This document shows positions 7,953-17,119 of a DNA stretch of 64,000 nucleotides, piece by piece. The first letter of the stretch is position 1, and the number at the start of each line of letters is the position of its first letter. The DNA is taken from contig CAVXRS010000002.1 in the NCBI GenBank assembly GCA_963764215.1, positions 62,001 through 126,000 on the forward strand, written 5' to 3'. This DNA comes from JAFDWI01 sp963764215. GTDB lineage: Bacteria; Actinomycetota; Acidimicrobiia; Acidimicrobiales; Iamiaceae. The notes under the pieces were generated by a model that did not search any database, was not told the origin of the DNA, and saw nothing but the letters and a program-made list of their open reading frames with translations. Both the position numbers and the translations under genes were made by a program.

Positions 7953-9512
7953 ATGACCACGACCGCCAACATCGCCGACCGCTTCGAAGCGGTGGTCGAC
8001 CTCTACCCGGACCGGCTCGCCGTCGACGACGGCCACCGATCGGTCACCTATGCCGAGCTGGAAGCGCGCGCCAATGGTTGTGCCCACTGGCTCACCGCAT
8101 CGGGCGTCGAACCGGGCGACACGATCGGACTGGCCCTGCACAACCGCCTGGACCACATCGTGCTGCTGCTCGCCGCGTTCAAGATCCGTGCCGTGCCCGT
8201 CAACGTGAACTGGGCCTATACCGCAACCGAGTTCGCCGCGGTGCTGAACGACGCTGCCCCGCGCCTGGTGGTGCACGAGCCATCCCTTGATGACGCACTC
8301 GCTGAGGCGGGCGACTTCCCGCGCACGCCGCTGGATGCCGGACTGGCCACACGATTCGCCGAGGCGAGCCAAGAACGTGACTTCCCGCCCCGCCGCGGCA
8401 CCGACTCCTATCTCATCTACACCGGCGGTACCACGGGCCTCCCCAAGGGCGTGCTGTGGCACCACGAGGATCTGATCGCCGCCGTGCTCGATGCGGCCGA
8501 CGACGAAGTGCCGACCGCCCGGGTGCTGCCGGTGTGCCCGCTCACCCACGGCACCGCCCAGTGGACGGTCCTGTCCGCGCTCTTGCACGGGTCGGCGGTC
8601 ATCCTCGATCGACCGTGCGGCCTCGATGCCGTGGCAGTGTGGAGCCGGGTGGAACAGGCCGCGGTGAGCCGGGTCGTGATCGTCGGAGACGCGTGCGCCC
8701 GACCGCTGCTGGATGCGCTCGACGCCGAACCGGAACGATGGGACCTGTCATCGCTGGTGGCGATCACCTCCGGCGGCGCCCGCTGGTCGGACGCCACGCG
8801 TGATGGTCTGCTCGCCCACCTCCCCCATGCGGTGATGGTGAACTCGTTCGGCGCTTCGGAGACCGGTGGGCAGGGCACCCAGGTGACGTTCGCCGGCCAG
8901 GAGCCCGCAGACTCGATCGGTCTGCTGTCGTTCGTCTCCGACGGCACGACCACCGTGTTGGATGCCGAAGGTCGGCCGGTCGCCGCCGGGTCCGGGGTCG
9001 TCGGTCGCCTCGCACGACGAGGCCCGGTTCCCCAGGGATACCGGCACGACCCGGCACGCTCTGCGGAGGTGTTCCCGGTGATCGACCGGGTCCGCCACGC
9101 GATTCCCGGCGACCTCGCCCTCGTCGAGGACGACGGCCGGATCGTGGTGCTGGGACGGGACCGCAACGTGATCAACTCCGGTGGCGAGAAGGTGTTCGCC
9201 GAAGAGGTCGAACAGCGTCTCGCGTCCCACCCCGCCGTCGCCGACGCCGTCGTGGTGGGTCTCACCGACGACCGCTGGGGCGAGGTCATCCACGCCATGG
9301 TCAGGTTGTGCCCCCTTGCCGAGGTGACGAGCGCCGAGTTGATCGACCACTGCGCCGCCACGCTCGCCCGGTTCAAGCTGCCTCGACGGATCACCATCAC
9401 CGACGACATCCGCTACACCTCCACCGGCAAGCTCGACCGCTCCTGGGCGGCCGATACCATGAGCCGCAACCGGCAGGAACAACGACAGAGAAAGGCCCCG
9501 GCACCCCGATGA
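7953..9512 (+). CDS. Acyl-CoA synthetase (AMP-forming), FadD-like
   Basis: Adenylate-forming ligase of 519 residues that activates a carboxylic acid to its acyl-CoA through an acyl-AMP. Visible core motifs are the P-loop YTGGTTGLPKGV (residues 156-167), NSFGASETGGQGTQ, the hinge and INSGGEKVFAEEVE (from residue 407), and the C-terminal catalytic lysine Lys493 in TSTGKLDRSW. An AGAGGACGAG sequence just before ATG 7953 can serve as ribosome-binding site. The stop overlaps the start of the next ligase (ATGA). The close resemblance to its neighbour (same P-loop with KGVLW, same LxRDxxxINSGGEK block) suggests a tandem duplication followed by divergence. In actinobacteria such pairs often serve fatty-acid or sterol side-chain breakdown; the substrate is unknown here. 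Confidence 0.9.
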   Translation: MTTTANIADRFEAVVDLYPDRLAVDDGHRSVTYAELEARANGCAHWLTASGVEPGDTIGLALHNRLDHIVLLLAAFKIRAVPVNVNWAYTATEFAAVLNDAAPRLVVHEPSLDDALAEAGDFPRTPLDAGLATRFAEASQERDFPPRRGTDSYLIYTGGTTGLPKGVLWHHEDLIAAVLDAADDEVPTARVLPVCPLTHGTAQWTVLSALLHGSAVILDRPCGLDAVAVWSRVEQAAVSRVVIVGDACARPLLDALDAEPERWDLSSLVAITSGGARWSDATRDGLLAHLPHAVMVNSFGASETGGQGTQVTFAGQEPADSIGLLSFVSDGTTTVLDAEGRPVAAGSGVVGRLARRGPVPQGYRHDPARSAEVFPVIDRVRHAIPGDLALVEDDGRIVVLGRDRNVINSGGEKVFAEEVEQRLASHPAVADAVVVGLTDDRWGEVIHAMVRLCPLAEVTSAELIDHCAATLARFKLPRRITITDDIRYTSTGKLDRSWAADTMSRNRQEQRQRKAPAPR

Positions 9513-11171
9513 CCGAGTTCAACCTGGCCGACGTTTTCGACACCGTCGCGCGGACCATCCCCGACACCGAGTGCATCGTGTGGCGTGAGCGACGTCTCAC
9601 CTATGCCCAAGTCGCCGAACGTTCCAACCGTTTTGCGAATTTCCTCGTCGACAACGGTCTGGGCTGCCATGCAGAGCGCGACGTGTTGGCGGGCCATGAG
9701 TCCGGTCAGGATCAGCTCGCGTTGTATCTCACCAACGGGAACGAGTACGTCGAGGCGATGATCGGCTCGTACAAGGCCCGCGTCGCGCCCTTGAACGTGA
9801 ACTACCGCTATGTCGCTGCCGAACTGCGCTACCTGCTCGAAGACGCGCATGCCACTGCCGTGGTGTACGGGGCCAGTTTTGCGCCGATCCTCGCCGAGGT
9901 GCGGAACGACCTGCCTGACCTGAAGCTGTTCATCCAGGTCGACGACGATGGTGGCGCCACACCATTGCTGGAGGGGGCGGTCGCCTACGAGGACGTCCTC
10001 GCCGGCGCTGCGCCGGAACGCCCTGACGAGTCGGTTTCCCCGGATGATCTCTACATCCTCTACACCGGTGGTACAACCGGTATGCCCAAGGGGGTGCTGT
10101 GGCGTCAGGCCGACATCTACGTGGCGGCCATGGGTGGACGACCCATCGGCGGGAGCGAGGAGCTGGCCGGGTATGACGCGCTGGCCGCTTCGGCGTCGAA
10201 CGCCGCCGGGGGCGGTGAAGATGATCTGCGTCCCGCCGTTCATGCACGGGGCGTCGCAGTGGGGGATGTTCAACACCTTCACCAGTGGCGGCACGGTGGT
10301 GATCCAGAACGAGGTGCGGCGCATGGACCCGGCCGACGTGTTGGCCACCGCGGCTCGTGAGAAGGTGGTGACGATCCTCAGCGTCGGTGACGCGATCGGC
10401 CGACCGCTCATCGAGGAGATGGAGCGGGGCGTGCACGATCTGTCCTCGCTGATGGTGCTGGTGAACGGCGGGGCGATCCTGAATTCGTCGCTCAAGGACC
10501 GGGCCACCGCGGCGCTGCCCACGCTCATGGTCTACGACGCGGTCGGGGCATCGGAGACGGGCGCCCAGATGACGCATCTTTCCAGCGCGGCGGAGGCGGC
10601 GAGCTCGGGGACGTTCCAACCGGGGCCGGACACCGTGGTCGTGGATGCCGACTTCACCCGCGTGCTCGAACCGGGCGAGGACGCCACGGGCTGGCTGGCC
10701 CAACGTGGCCGCGTCCCGCTCGGGTATCTGGGCGATGCCGACAAGACCGCGCGCACTTTCCCGGTGATCGACGGGGTGCGCTTCGCCATTCCCGGCGACC
10801 GGGCGCGGATCGGCGCCGACGGGATCATCGAGTTGTTGGGACGCGATTCGGTGACGATCAACTCCGGAGGAGAGAAGATCTTCGCCGAGGAGGTCGAACA
10901 GTCGATCGCGCACCACCCCGCCGTGTACGACGTGGTCGTGGTCGGCCGGCCGAGCGAGCGCTGGGGATCGGAAGTGGTGGCCCTGGTGCACGTGCGCGAA
11001 GGCATGTCGGTGAGCGCCGAGGAGGTGCTCGCCGAGTCGGCCAACCACATCGCCCGGTACAAGCTGCCCAAGGACGTCATCTTCCTGCCCGAGTTGCAGC
11101 GCTCGCCGGTGGGCAAGGCCGACTACCGCTGGGCCCGCGAGATCGCCGAAGGCTCGACGACATCGTCCTGA
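9509..11171 (+). CDS. Second acyl-CoA synthetase, one frameshift
   Basis: Paralogue of the preceding ligase. It begins with ATG 9509 inside the upstream stop codon. The first part reads MTEFNLADVFDTVARTIPDTE through the P-loop IYTGGTTGMPKGVLW. At about 10208-10216, inside a GGGGGCGGTG run, the frame shifts by one base. After the shift the protein continues as KMICVPPFMHGASQWGMFNT, then YDAVGASETGAQM, a GYLGDADKTARTFPVIDG loop, INSGGEKIFAEEVE and the C-terminal RSPVGKADYRW with the catalytic lysine. Both halves match one FadD-type protein of about 550 residues, and the break falls in a G homopolymer. I annotate one gene with a probable sequencing insertion. Role as for its neighbour. Confidence 0.85.
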
Positions 11172-11209
11172 GCGTTCCTCGCGGTCCGGGACGCCCAGGA
11201 CGCCCTTCT

Positions 11210-11250
11210 GGGTGCGGGTTCCGGTCACGAAGTGACCGGAACCCGCACCC
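11210..11250. terminator. 19-bp perfect inverted repeat, probable bidirectional transcription barrier
   Basis: Positions 11210-11228 pair perfectly with 11232-11250 around a GAA loop; one more A:T pair flanks the stem. It lies 39 nt after the acyl-CoA synthetase stop and 24 nt before the next promoter hexamer. There is no T-run on either strand, so it resembles the tail-less terminators described in actinobacteria. Confidence 0.55.
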
Positions 11251-11273
11251 AAAACCCCGGGGGAGGGAAGCGA

Positions 11274-11279
11274 TAGGGT
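11274..11279 (+). promoter_or_regulatory. -10 element (TAGGGT) for leaderless hydrolase gene
   Basis: TAGGGT lies 7 nt before GTG 11287, right after the strong hairpin. It separates the hydrolase from the acyl-CoA synthetase operon. Confidence 0.5.
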
Positions 11280-11286
11280 CAAAGCC

Positions 11287-12159
11287 GTGCAAGGGGAACT
11301 GATCGACGCGGATGGCACCCGGCTGCACATCGTGTCCGAAGGAGCCGGCCCCCTGGTGGTGCTGCTGCACGGCTGGCCCGAGTTCTGGTGGTCGTGGCGC
11401 AACCAACTCCCCGCGCTCGCGACTGCCGGCTTCCGGGCCGTGGCCGTCGATCTGCCCGGCTACGGCGACTCCGACAAACCCGACCGCCGCTACGGCGAAC
11501 CTTGGGTCAACGCCACTCTCGCCGCGCTGATCGACGTGCTGCGCCGCGACGACGAACGCTGCGTGATCGTCGGCCACGACTGGGGCGGCCTGCTGGTGTG
11601 GCCCTTCGCCCGCCGCTACCCCGAGCTTCTCGCCGGGGTCGCCGCGCTCAACACCCCCGATCTCCCCAGAGGCACGATGCCGCCGCTGGAGGTGATGGCC
11701 AAGGTCTTCGCCGGGGATCCCAACTACATCATGCAGTTCCAGCCCTACGGTCCAGCGGATTGGCTCCTGGCCCGGGACGTGCGGTCGTGGCTCGAAACGG
11801 TGTTTCTCGGCCCGACCACCCGCCACCCGGAGGTGTTCACCGCTGAGGTGATCGACCGGTACGTCGAAGTCTTCAGTCGACCTGGCGCGATCACCCCACC
11901 ACTGGACTACTACCGCAACATGGACGCCAACTGGCACGCTGCGGCCGAACTTCCCGTGACGATCGAGGTTCCCGGGTTGATGATCTGCGCCGAGCACGAC
12001 CCGGTGCTCACCCCGGCGATGAGCGAGGGCATGGAAGCCCGGGTTCCCGACCTGGAAAGGGTGATCATCGACGACTGCGGCCACTGGACCCAACAGGAAC
12101 GTCCCGACGCCACCAACGCGGCCTTGAACAGCTTCTCCAACCGGGTGTTCGGTCGTTGA
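11287..12159 (+). CDS. Epoxide-hydrolase-like alpha/beta hydrolase
   Basis: The 290-residue protein shows the epoxide hydrolase/haloalkane dehalogenase layout. The oxyanion-hole HGWPE motif is at 28-32, with DLPGYGDSDKP near 55-65. The nucleophile elbow is GHDWGG, with an aspartate (Asp98) rather than serine as nucleophile. A cap region contains two consecutive tyrosines (DYYRNMD). A late acidic residue lies in AEHDPVLTP and the catalytic histidine in DCGHWTQQERP. Aspartate nucleophile plus cap tyrosines favours opening of epoxide rings over ester hydrolysis. The GTG 11287 start is supported by TAGGGT 7 nt upstream. It stands alone and is convergent with the M50 protease gene. Natural substrate is unknown. 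Confidence 0.82.
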   Translation: MQGELIDADGTRLHIVSEGAGPLVVLLHGWPEFWWSWRNQLPALATAGFRAVAVDLPGYGDSDKPDRRYGEPWVNATLAALIDVLRRDDERCVIVGHDWGGLLVWPFARRYPELLAGVAALNTPDLPRGTMPPLEVMAKVFAGDPNYIMQFQPYGPADWLLARDVRSWLETVFLGPTTRHPEVFTAEVIDRYVEVFSRPGAITPPLDYYRNMDANWHAAAELPVTIEVPGLMICAEHDPVLTPAMSEGMEARVPDLERVIIDDCGHWTQQERPDATNAALNSFSNRVFGR

Positions 12160-12204
12160 TCGCCGAGTGAGGTGGCTACGCCGGGTCGCGCACCCGGCCC
12201 TCGG

Positions 12205-13596
12205 TCAGGAATCCGACAACGTCGAGCGCAACGCTGCGTAGCCCGGCAGGGCCCGTACCGAGGCCAGGTCGTCCTCGCCTTCGATCAGCTTGGGTGCGGT
12301 GAACCCGGCTTCCACTGCCCGGGTCAACCAGGCGAGCCCGGCCTCCGCGTCGCCGTCCTTGGCCCACGAACACGCGACCTCATAGCTGGACTGGGCGACG
12401 CTGCGCCGACCGTCGGCCACCAGGCGCTCCCCGACCAGGGCCGCATCCCGGTAGGCGCCGGTGAAATGGAGATGGTTCTGCAACTGGGCCACGGCGTCGA
12501 CCTCGGCATCGGCCGGCTCCAGCAGCGCCTCGGCGAGCGGCACCGCGATGTGCGCACGGGCGATCACCCGGGCAACCACCAGATTCGGCGGGGTGATCGC
12601 CACCGAGAACGCCTGCACGAACAGCCGCACGGCCTCGTCGTTGCGACCTTGGGCTGCGGCGATCGACGCGGCCAGGTGCGGACTCACCCCACCTCGCCCG
12701 GTCGCTTCGAGCAGCAGGCTCTCGGCCTCACCGGCGTCGTCGACCCGCAGGGCGTCCCAGGCGGCGGCCTCCAGTCGGTTCGGATCGACCGACCGCGGCC
12801 GATTCGGTGGTGGCGGCGGCGGGACCAGGCTGAGATCGGGACCTCTGCGACGCCTGCGACCCGACCCCTTGCGTCGCGCTTTCGGCGGCCGGGGCTCGGG
12901 TGGGTCAGCGGAACGGTACGAACCGGCCCCGCCCATCGCGAGCCCTCGACCACGCCCGATGAAGCCCTCCTGCATGGCCTCGGCCAGGTTCATCAGCGCG
13001 AGCATCGCGATGAACACCGCCGCGAACGTGTAGCCCGCGAAGAACAGCCAGATCGTGACGATCCCACCGGAGATCAGCGACGTGAACCGCGCCGTGCGAA
13101 TATTCCAGACCGTCTGCACCACCTGGCCGCCGTCCAGGGGCAGCAGCGGCAGCAGGTTGGCCACCGACCACCACAGATTGATGTACCAGATTTCGTAGAC
13201 GACGATGTTCCACTTGGAAAATGCCGGGAACAGCACGTTGCCCTCGTAGAGCAATCGCGCAGGGATCGCCAGCACGACGACCGCGGCGATCACCCCGGAA
13301 AGGCTGACCACCACCGACCGCCATCTCGGCAGTGCCCGCTGGCCTTCGGTGAGCCCCCAGAATGCGGTGATCGTGATGCGGGGGTGTTGCGCATTGAGCC
13401 GGTAGGCGATGGCATGGCCGAGTTCGTGCACGAGAATCGAAACGAACACGATCCCCACCCAGATCACCAGGAACACCAGCCGGTTGCCCGGCCAGGACTG
13501 GATCAGGCTTCCGCCGAGCAACGCGGCGATCAGGAAGAACGGCCATTCCACATGGACCGGAATCGATCCGATCCGCAGGTGGGGGCGCGCCGACAT
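12205..13596 (-). CDS. M50-family intramembrane metalloprotease with helical C-terminal tail
   Basis: A site-2-protease-type membrane enzyme of 463 residues. Zinc is bound by His57-Glu58-x-x-His61 (HELGH) in the second membrane helix and by Asp155 in LLPLDGG. About six hydrophobic segments occupy residues 15-225. A basic, proline-rich linker follows (about 230-280: PKARRKGSGRRRRRG, then a run of prolines). The cytoplasmic region after it is alanine-rich, with helix-turn-helix repeats resembling TPR units (about 280-460). Family members cleave membrane-bound substrates in regulated intramembrane proteolysis; this target is unknown. Start ATG 13596 has TATGCT 6 nt upstream. The gene is divergent from menG. 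Confidence 0.85.
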   Translation of the reverse strand: MSARPHLRIGSIPVHVEWPFFLIAALLGGSLIQSWPGNRLVFLVIWVGIVFVSILVHELGHAIAYRLNAQHPRITITAFWGLTEGQRALPRWRSVVVSLSGVIAAVVVLAIPARLLYEGNVLFPAFSKWNIVVYEIWYINLWWSVANLLPLLPLDGGQVVQTVWNIRTARFTSLISGGIVTIWLFFAGYTFAAVFIAMLALMNLAEAMQEGFIGRGRGLAMGGAGSYRSADPPEPRPPKARRKGSGRRRRRGPDLSLVPPPPPPNRPRSVDPNRLEAAAWDALRVDDAGEAESLLLEATGRGGVSPHLAASIAAAQGRNDEAVRLFVQAFSVAITPPNLVVARVIARAHIAVPLAEALLEPADAEVDAVAQLQNHLHFTGAYRDAALVGERLVADGRRSVAQSSYEVACSWAKDGDAEAGLAWLTRAVEAGFTAPKLIEGEDDLASVRALPGYAALRSTLSDS

Positions 13597-13602
13597 TCCC
13601 TC

Positions 13603-13608
13603 AGCATA
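13603..13608 (-). promoter_or_regulatory. -10 element (TATGCT) for leaderless M50 protease gene
   Basis: TATGCT on the minus strand, 6 nt before ATG 13596, in the 48-bp divergent gap to menG. Confidence 0.5.
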
Positions 13609-13631
13609 GGGAGCGGACCGTTCGGGATTCC

Positions 13632-13637
13632 TAGCAT
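13632..13637 (+). promoter_or_regulatory. -10 element (TAGCAT) for leaderless menG operon
   Basis: TAGCAT lies 7 nt before GTG 13645 and probably drives menG-menF-menD-menH. It supports this GTG over the one two bases upstream. Confidence 0.5.
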
Positions 13638-13644
13638 CGAGGGT

Positions 13645-14331
13645 GTGAAGTCCGAACTTCCCGAAGGGGCGACCAAGGAACGAGTCGTCCGCACGATGTT
13701 CGACACGATCGCGCCCCGCTACGATCTGATGAACCGGTTGATGACGTTCCGTCTCGACGTGGGCTGGCGCCGACGAACGGTACAGCGACTCGCCCTACCG
13801 GCCGGAGCGCGGGTCGTGGACGTCGCCTGTGGCACCGGCGACTTCTGTCGGGATCTCGTCAAAGCGGGGCACCGGCCGATCGGCGTCGACTTCTCCCATG
13901 GCATGTTGTCCGCCGCACGCACGTCGGCTCCTCTCATCAACGGCGATGCTGCGGCCCTGCCCGTGGCCACCGGCGCGGCCGACGGGCTCACATGCGGGTT
14001 CGGCCTGCGCAACTTCGTGGCCCTGCCCCCGGTCTTCGCCGAAGCCGCCCGGGTGGTGCGCTCCGGTGGGCGGATCGCGCTGCTGGAGGTGGCCACTCCG
14101 CCGAACCCCGTCATGCGGTTCGGCCATGCGATCTACTTCGGCCAGGTGGTGCCCCGTCTCGGCGCACTGCTCTCCGACGCGGAGGCCTACGCCTACCTGC
14201 CCGAATCGGTGCAGTATCTGCCCGAAACCGCGACCCTGCTCGACATGGTCGCCGCGGCCGGGTTCGCCCGGGTGAACCGGGTCACGCTGAACGGCGGCAT
14301 CGCCCAGCTCATCACCGCCACACGCACATGA
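13645..14331 (+). CDS. menG: Demethylmenaquinone methyltransferase
   Basis: Transfers a methyl group from SAM to demethylmenaquinone, the last step of menaquinone synthesis (UbiE/MenG family). The 228-residue protein opens with MFDTIAPRYDLMNRLMTF, the standard UbiE N-terminus. It contains the SAM motif VVDVACGTGDF (residues 58-67), DFSHGMLSAAR, TCGFGLRNF and SGGRIALLEVATPPN, and the LPESVQYLPE motif near the end. The stop overlaps the menF start by ATGA. It heads a co-directional menaquinone operon. No ubiquinone genes are seen, so the menaquinone assignment is preferred over UbiE in ubiquinone synthesis. Confidence 0.92.
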   Translation: MKSELPEGATKERVVRTMFDTIAPRYDLMNRLMTFRLDVGWRRRTVQRLALPAGARVVDVACGTGDFCRDLVKAGHRPIGVDFSHGMLSAARTSAPLINGDAAALPVATGAADGLTCGFGLRNFVALPPVFAEAARVVRSGGRIALLEVATPPNPVMRFGHAIYFGQVVPRLGALLSDAEAYAYLPESVQYLPETATLLDMVAAAGFARVNRVTLNGGIAQLITATRT

Positions 14332-15488
14332 CCCCGGTCCTCAGCCGCAAGCTCGACGGGCCGGTCGATCTGGGCGCGGTGGCCGGCGACGACGGTTGGT
14401 CGTTCGCCCGCGACGGTGTCGGCGTCGCAGGACGCGGACTGTGGCGCCGGGTCACCCCGGAAGAAGCCGTCGAGGTGCTGCGCGACCTCGGCGACCGGGT
14501 CGTCGCGATCGGGGCGCGCCCATTCGCCCCGGACAAACCGTGGGACCTGGCGATTCCCTCGTATCAGGTGCGCGTGGAAGCGGATGGCACGGTGTGGGAG
14601 ACCAGGATCGGTGACGACCCGGTACCGCCCGCGCGGGTCGATGAGCACGTCGGAACATGCCCGAGTTCGGTGCGACTGGAGGACGTGGACGATCCCCGGA
14701 CCTGGTGTGCGATGGTGGCACGCGCGACCGAGATGATCCGGGCCGGAGCGATCGACAAGGTCGTGCTCGCCCGCGAGGTGCTGGCGATCGGTGATCGCCC
14801 GTTTTCTCCTGCCGTGCTGGGACGGCGGCTCGCCGCACAATTCGCCGGGTGCTTCGTGTTCGGAGTGGACGGGCTGGTCGGCGCCAGTCCCGAACTTCTC
14901 GTCGAGCGGGACCACACGACCGTCCGATCTCAACCCATGGCCGGCACCACCCGACGCTCGGCGGACCCGGCAACCGACCAGGCGCTGCAGCAGGCACTGC
15001 TCGATTCGCCCACCTACCGCCAGGAACATCAGCTCACCATCGACATGGTGCACGACACGCTGCTGAGCTTCACCAGCTATCTGGACTACCAACCCGAACC
15101 GTCGATCGTCACGTTGGCGAACGTGGCGCACCTTGCGTCACGGGTCGAGGGTGAGCTCTCCTCACCGTCGGCCTCGGTGCTGGAGTTGCAGGAGGCGCTG
15201 CATCCCACACCGGCGGTGTCGGGTCGACCCCGGGACCGGGCGATCGCCGTGATCGACGAACTGGAAGCCCGCGACCGGGGTCGCTACGCCGGGACGGTCG
15301 GCTGGGTCGACGGTCAGGGAAACGGCACCTGGGCGGTGACGATCCGTTGCGCCCAGATCGACCCTGCCGATCCGCGTCGGGCCCGATTGCACGCCGGTTG
15401 CGGGCTGGTGGCCGACTCCGAACCGGACAACGAGCTCGCGGAGTCCGAGGCCAAACTCCGAGCGATCCGATCGGTGCTGGAAGACTGA
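14328..15488 (+). CDS. menF: Isochorismate synthase
   Basis: Chorismate-utilising enzyme of 386 residues; converts chorismate to isochorismate, the entry step to menaquinone. The N-terminal half is poorly conserved. The C-terminal catalytic half shows AIDKVVLAREV, GCFVFGVDGLVGASPELLVER, RSQPMAGTTRRS, HQLTIDMVHDTL and the terminal block LHAGCGLVADSEPDNELAESEAK. The ATG lies inside the menG stop, indicating translational coupling. The menD start follows 8 bp after its stop. Salicylate or siderophore synthase is an alternative for the family, but operon context settles on menaquinone. Confidence 0.92.
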   Translation: MTPVLSRKLDGPVDLGAVAGDDGWSFARDGVGVAGRGLWRRVTPEEAVEVLRDLGDRVVAIGARPFAPDKPWDLAIPSYQVRVEADGTVWETRIGDDPVPPARVDEHVGTCPSSVRLEDVDDPRTWCAMVARATEMIRAGAIDKVVLAREVLAIGDRPFSPAVLGRRLAAQFAGCFVFGVDGLVGASPELLVERDHTTVRSQPMAGTTRRSADPATDQALQQALLDSPTYRQEHQLTIDMVHDTLLSFTSYLDYQPEPSIVTLANVAHLASRVEGELSSPSASVLELQEALHPTPAVSGRPRDRAIAVIDELEARDRGRYAGTVGWVDGQGNGTWAVTIRCAQIDPADPRRARLHAGCGLVADSEPDNELAESEAKLRAIRSVLED

Positions 15489-15496
15489 CCCGCACC

Positions 15497-17119
15497 ATGT
15501 CGTTCTGTCGGGTCCTCGTCGATGAATGGATGCGTGCCGGGGTGACCCACGCGGTCGTCGCCCCCGGTTCGCGCTCCACCCCACTCGCCGTCGCCGTTTC
15601 CGAACGACTGGACACCACGGTGATCCTCGACGAACGTTCGGCCTCGTTCACCGCGCTCGGCATCGGTCTGGCAACCGGGCGACCGGCAGTGCTCGTCTGC
15701 ACGAGTGGAACCGCGGCGACGCACTTCCACGGAGCCGTTGTCGAAGCGTCCCAGGCGAACGTGCCGCTGATCGTCTGCACCGCAGATCGACCCGTCGAGT
15801 TCCAGAACGTCGGTGCCCCGCAGACCATCGACCAGGATCGGCTGTACGGCACGGCCGTGCGCTGGTTCGCAGCCCCCGGCGTCCCCGACGAGACCCGGCC
15901 CCAGACCTGGCGCTCGCTGGCGTCGCGCGCCGTGGCCGTGGCAACGGGCGATCGGCCCGGACCGGTCCATCTGAACCTGGCCTTCCGGGAACCGCTCCTG
16001 GAAGACGACGACGGGTTCGAGACGACCGGGCGCCGCGATGGCGCGCCCTGGCACCGCACCCTCGAGGCGCCCGCCGTGCGCCAGGCCTCCCCGGCGCTCA
16101 CCGAGTTGTGTGCCCAGGCCTCCCGCCCACTGGTCGTCACCGGCCACCTTGCACCTCCCGGGTTGGGCCTCGTCGACGTGCCGGTGCTGTCCGACCATCG
16201 CGGACCGCTCACGGGGAACGTCGCCCACTGGGACCTGCTCCTCCGCGACGACGACTTTCGCCACGCCCAACGGCCCGACCTGGTCATCCGCGCGGGCATG
16301 CCGCCGGCATCCAAGATCCTTGCCAACTGGTTGGCCGAGCTGGACGTTCCCCGGATCGCGCTCGTCCCAGCCGGACGTTGGATCGATCCCGACCACCGCG
16401 CGGACTGGGTCATCGATGGGCCCGTCGAACTGGCACTGGAAGGAGAAGAGGGCTGGCTCGCCTCCTGGGAGAACGCCGCCGCGCGGGCCGGTGGCGCACT
16501 CACCACGGCCTTCACCACCCAGGCCGAGGTGAGCGAGCCTGCGGTGGCGGCCCGGGTGGCGGCGACCCGTCCCGCCGGGTCGACCCTGGTCGTGTCCTCG
16601 TCGATGCCGGTGCGTGATCTGGAGTCCTTCGCCGCGCCGCGCCCGGATCTCCGGGTGCTCGCCAACCGCGGCGCAAACGGTATCGACGGCGTGGTTTCCA
16701 CCGCAGTCGGCGTCGCGCTCACCTCGACCCCCATCACGCTGCTGGTCGGGGATCTGGCGCTGCTGCACGACGTGGGGGCGTTGCGGGGGCTCGCCCGACG
16801 GGATGTCGACCTGACGGTCGTGGTCGTCGACAACGACGGTGGCGGCATCTTCTCGCTGCTCCCCCAGCGTGCAGCGCTGCACCCGGCCCGTTTCGAAACG
16901 CTCTTCGGCACGCCGCACGGCACCGATCTGCCGGCGCTCTTCGCCGCGCACGACCTCGAAGCCGCCACGGTGACCACGGCGGATGAGCTCGACCGGGCAC
17001 TCGCCGATGCGGCGCAACACACCGGTGTCCGCGTGGTGATCGCCCGCACCGACCGTGACACGAACGTCGAGATCCACGACGCGCTGGTTGCCGCGGTCGC
17101 CGACGCACTCGGCCGATGA
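15497..17119 (+). CDS. menD: SEPHCHC synthase
   Basis: Thiamine-diphosphate enzyme (540 residues) that adds a succinyl-semialdehyde unit from 2-oxoglutarate to isochorismate. N-terminal pyrimidine-binding domain: THAVVAPGSRSTPLAVA and ILDERSASF with the ThDP-activating Glu46, CTSGTAATHFHGAVVEA, TADRPVEFQNVGAPQTIDQ. C-terminal pyrophosphate domain: NRGANGIDGVVSTAVGVAL, LVGDLALLHDVGAL and VVVDNDGGGIFS. Between them lies a shorter, less conserved central domain. Start ATG 15497 begins at the conserved N-terminal helix; the open frame extends further upstream into menF without family similarity. It overlaps menH by ATGA. Confidence 0.95.
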   Translation: MSFCRVLVDEWMRAGVTHAVVAPGSRSTPLAVAVSERLDTTVILDERSASFTALGIGLATGRPAVLVCTSGTAATHFHGAVVEASQANVPLIVCTADRPVEFQNVGAPQTIDQDRLYGTAVRWFAAPGVPDETRPQTWRSLASRAVAVATGDRPGPVHLNLAFREPLLEDDDGFETTGRRDGAPWHRTLEAPAVRQASPALTELCAQASRPLVVTGHLAPPGLGLVDVPVLSDHRGPLTGNVAHWDLLLRDDDFRHAQRPDLVIRAGMPPASKILANWLAELDVPRIALVPAGRWIDPDHRADWVIDGPVELALEGEEGWLASWENAAARAGGALTTAFTTQAEVSEPAVAARVAATRPAGSTLVVSSSMPVRDLESFAAPRPDLRVLANRGANGIDGVVSTAVGVALTSTPITLLVGDLALLHDVGALRGLARRDVDLTVVVVDNDGGGIFSLLPQRAALHPARFETLFGTPHGTDLPALFAAHDLEAATVTTADELDRALADAAQHTGVRVVIARTDRDTNVEIHDALVAAVADALGR

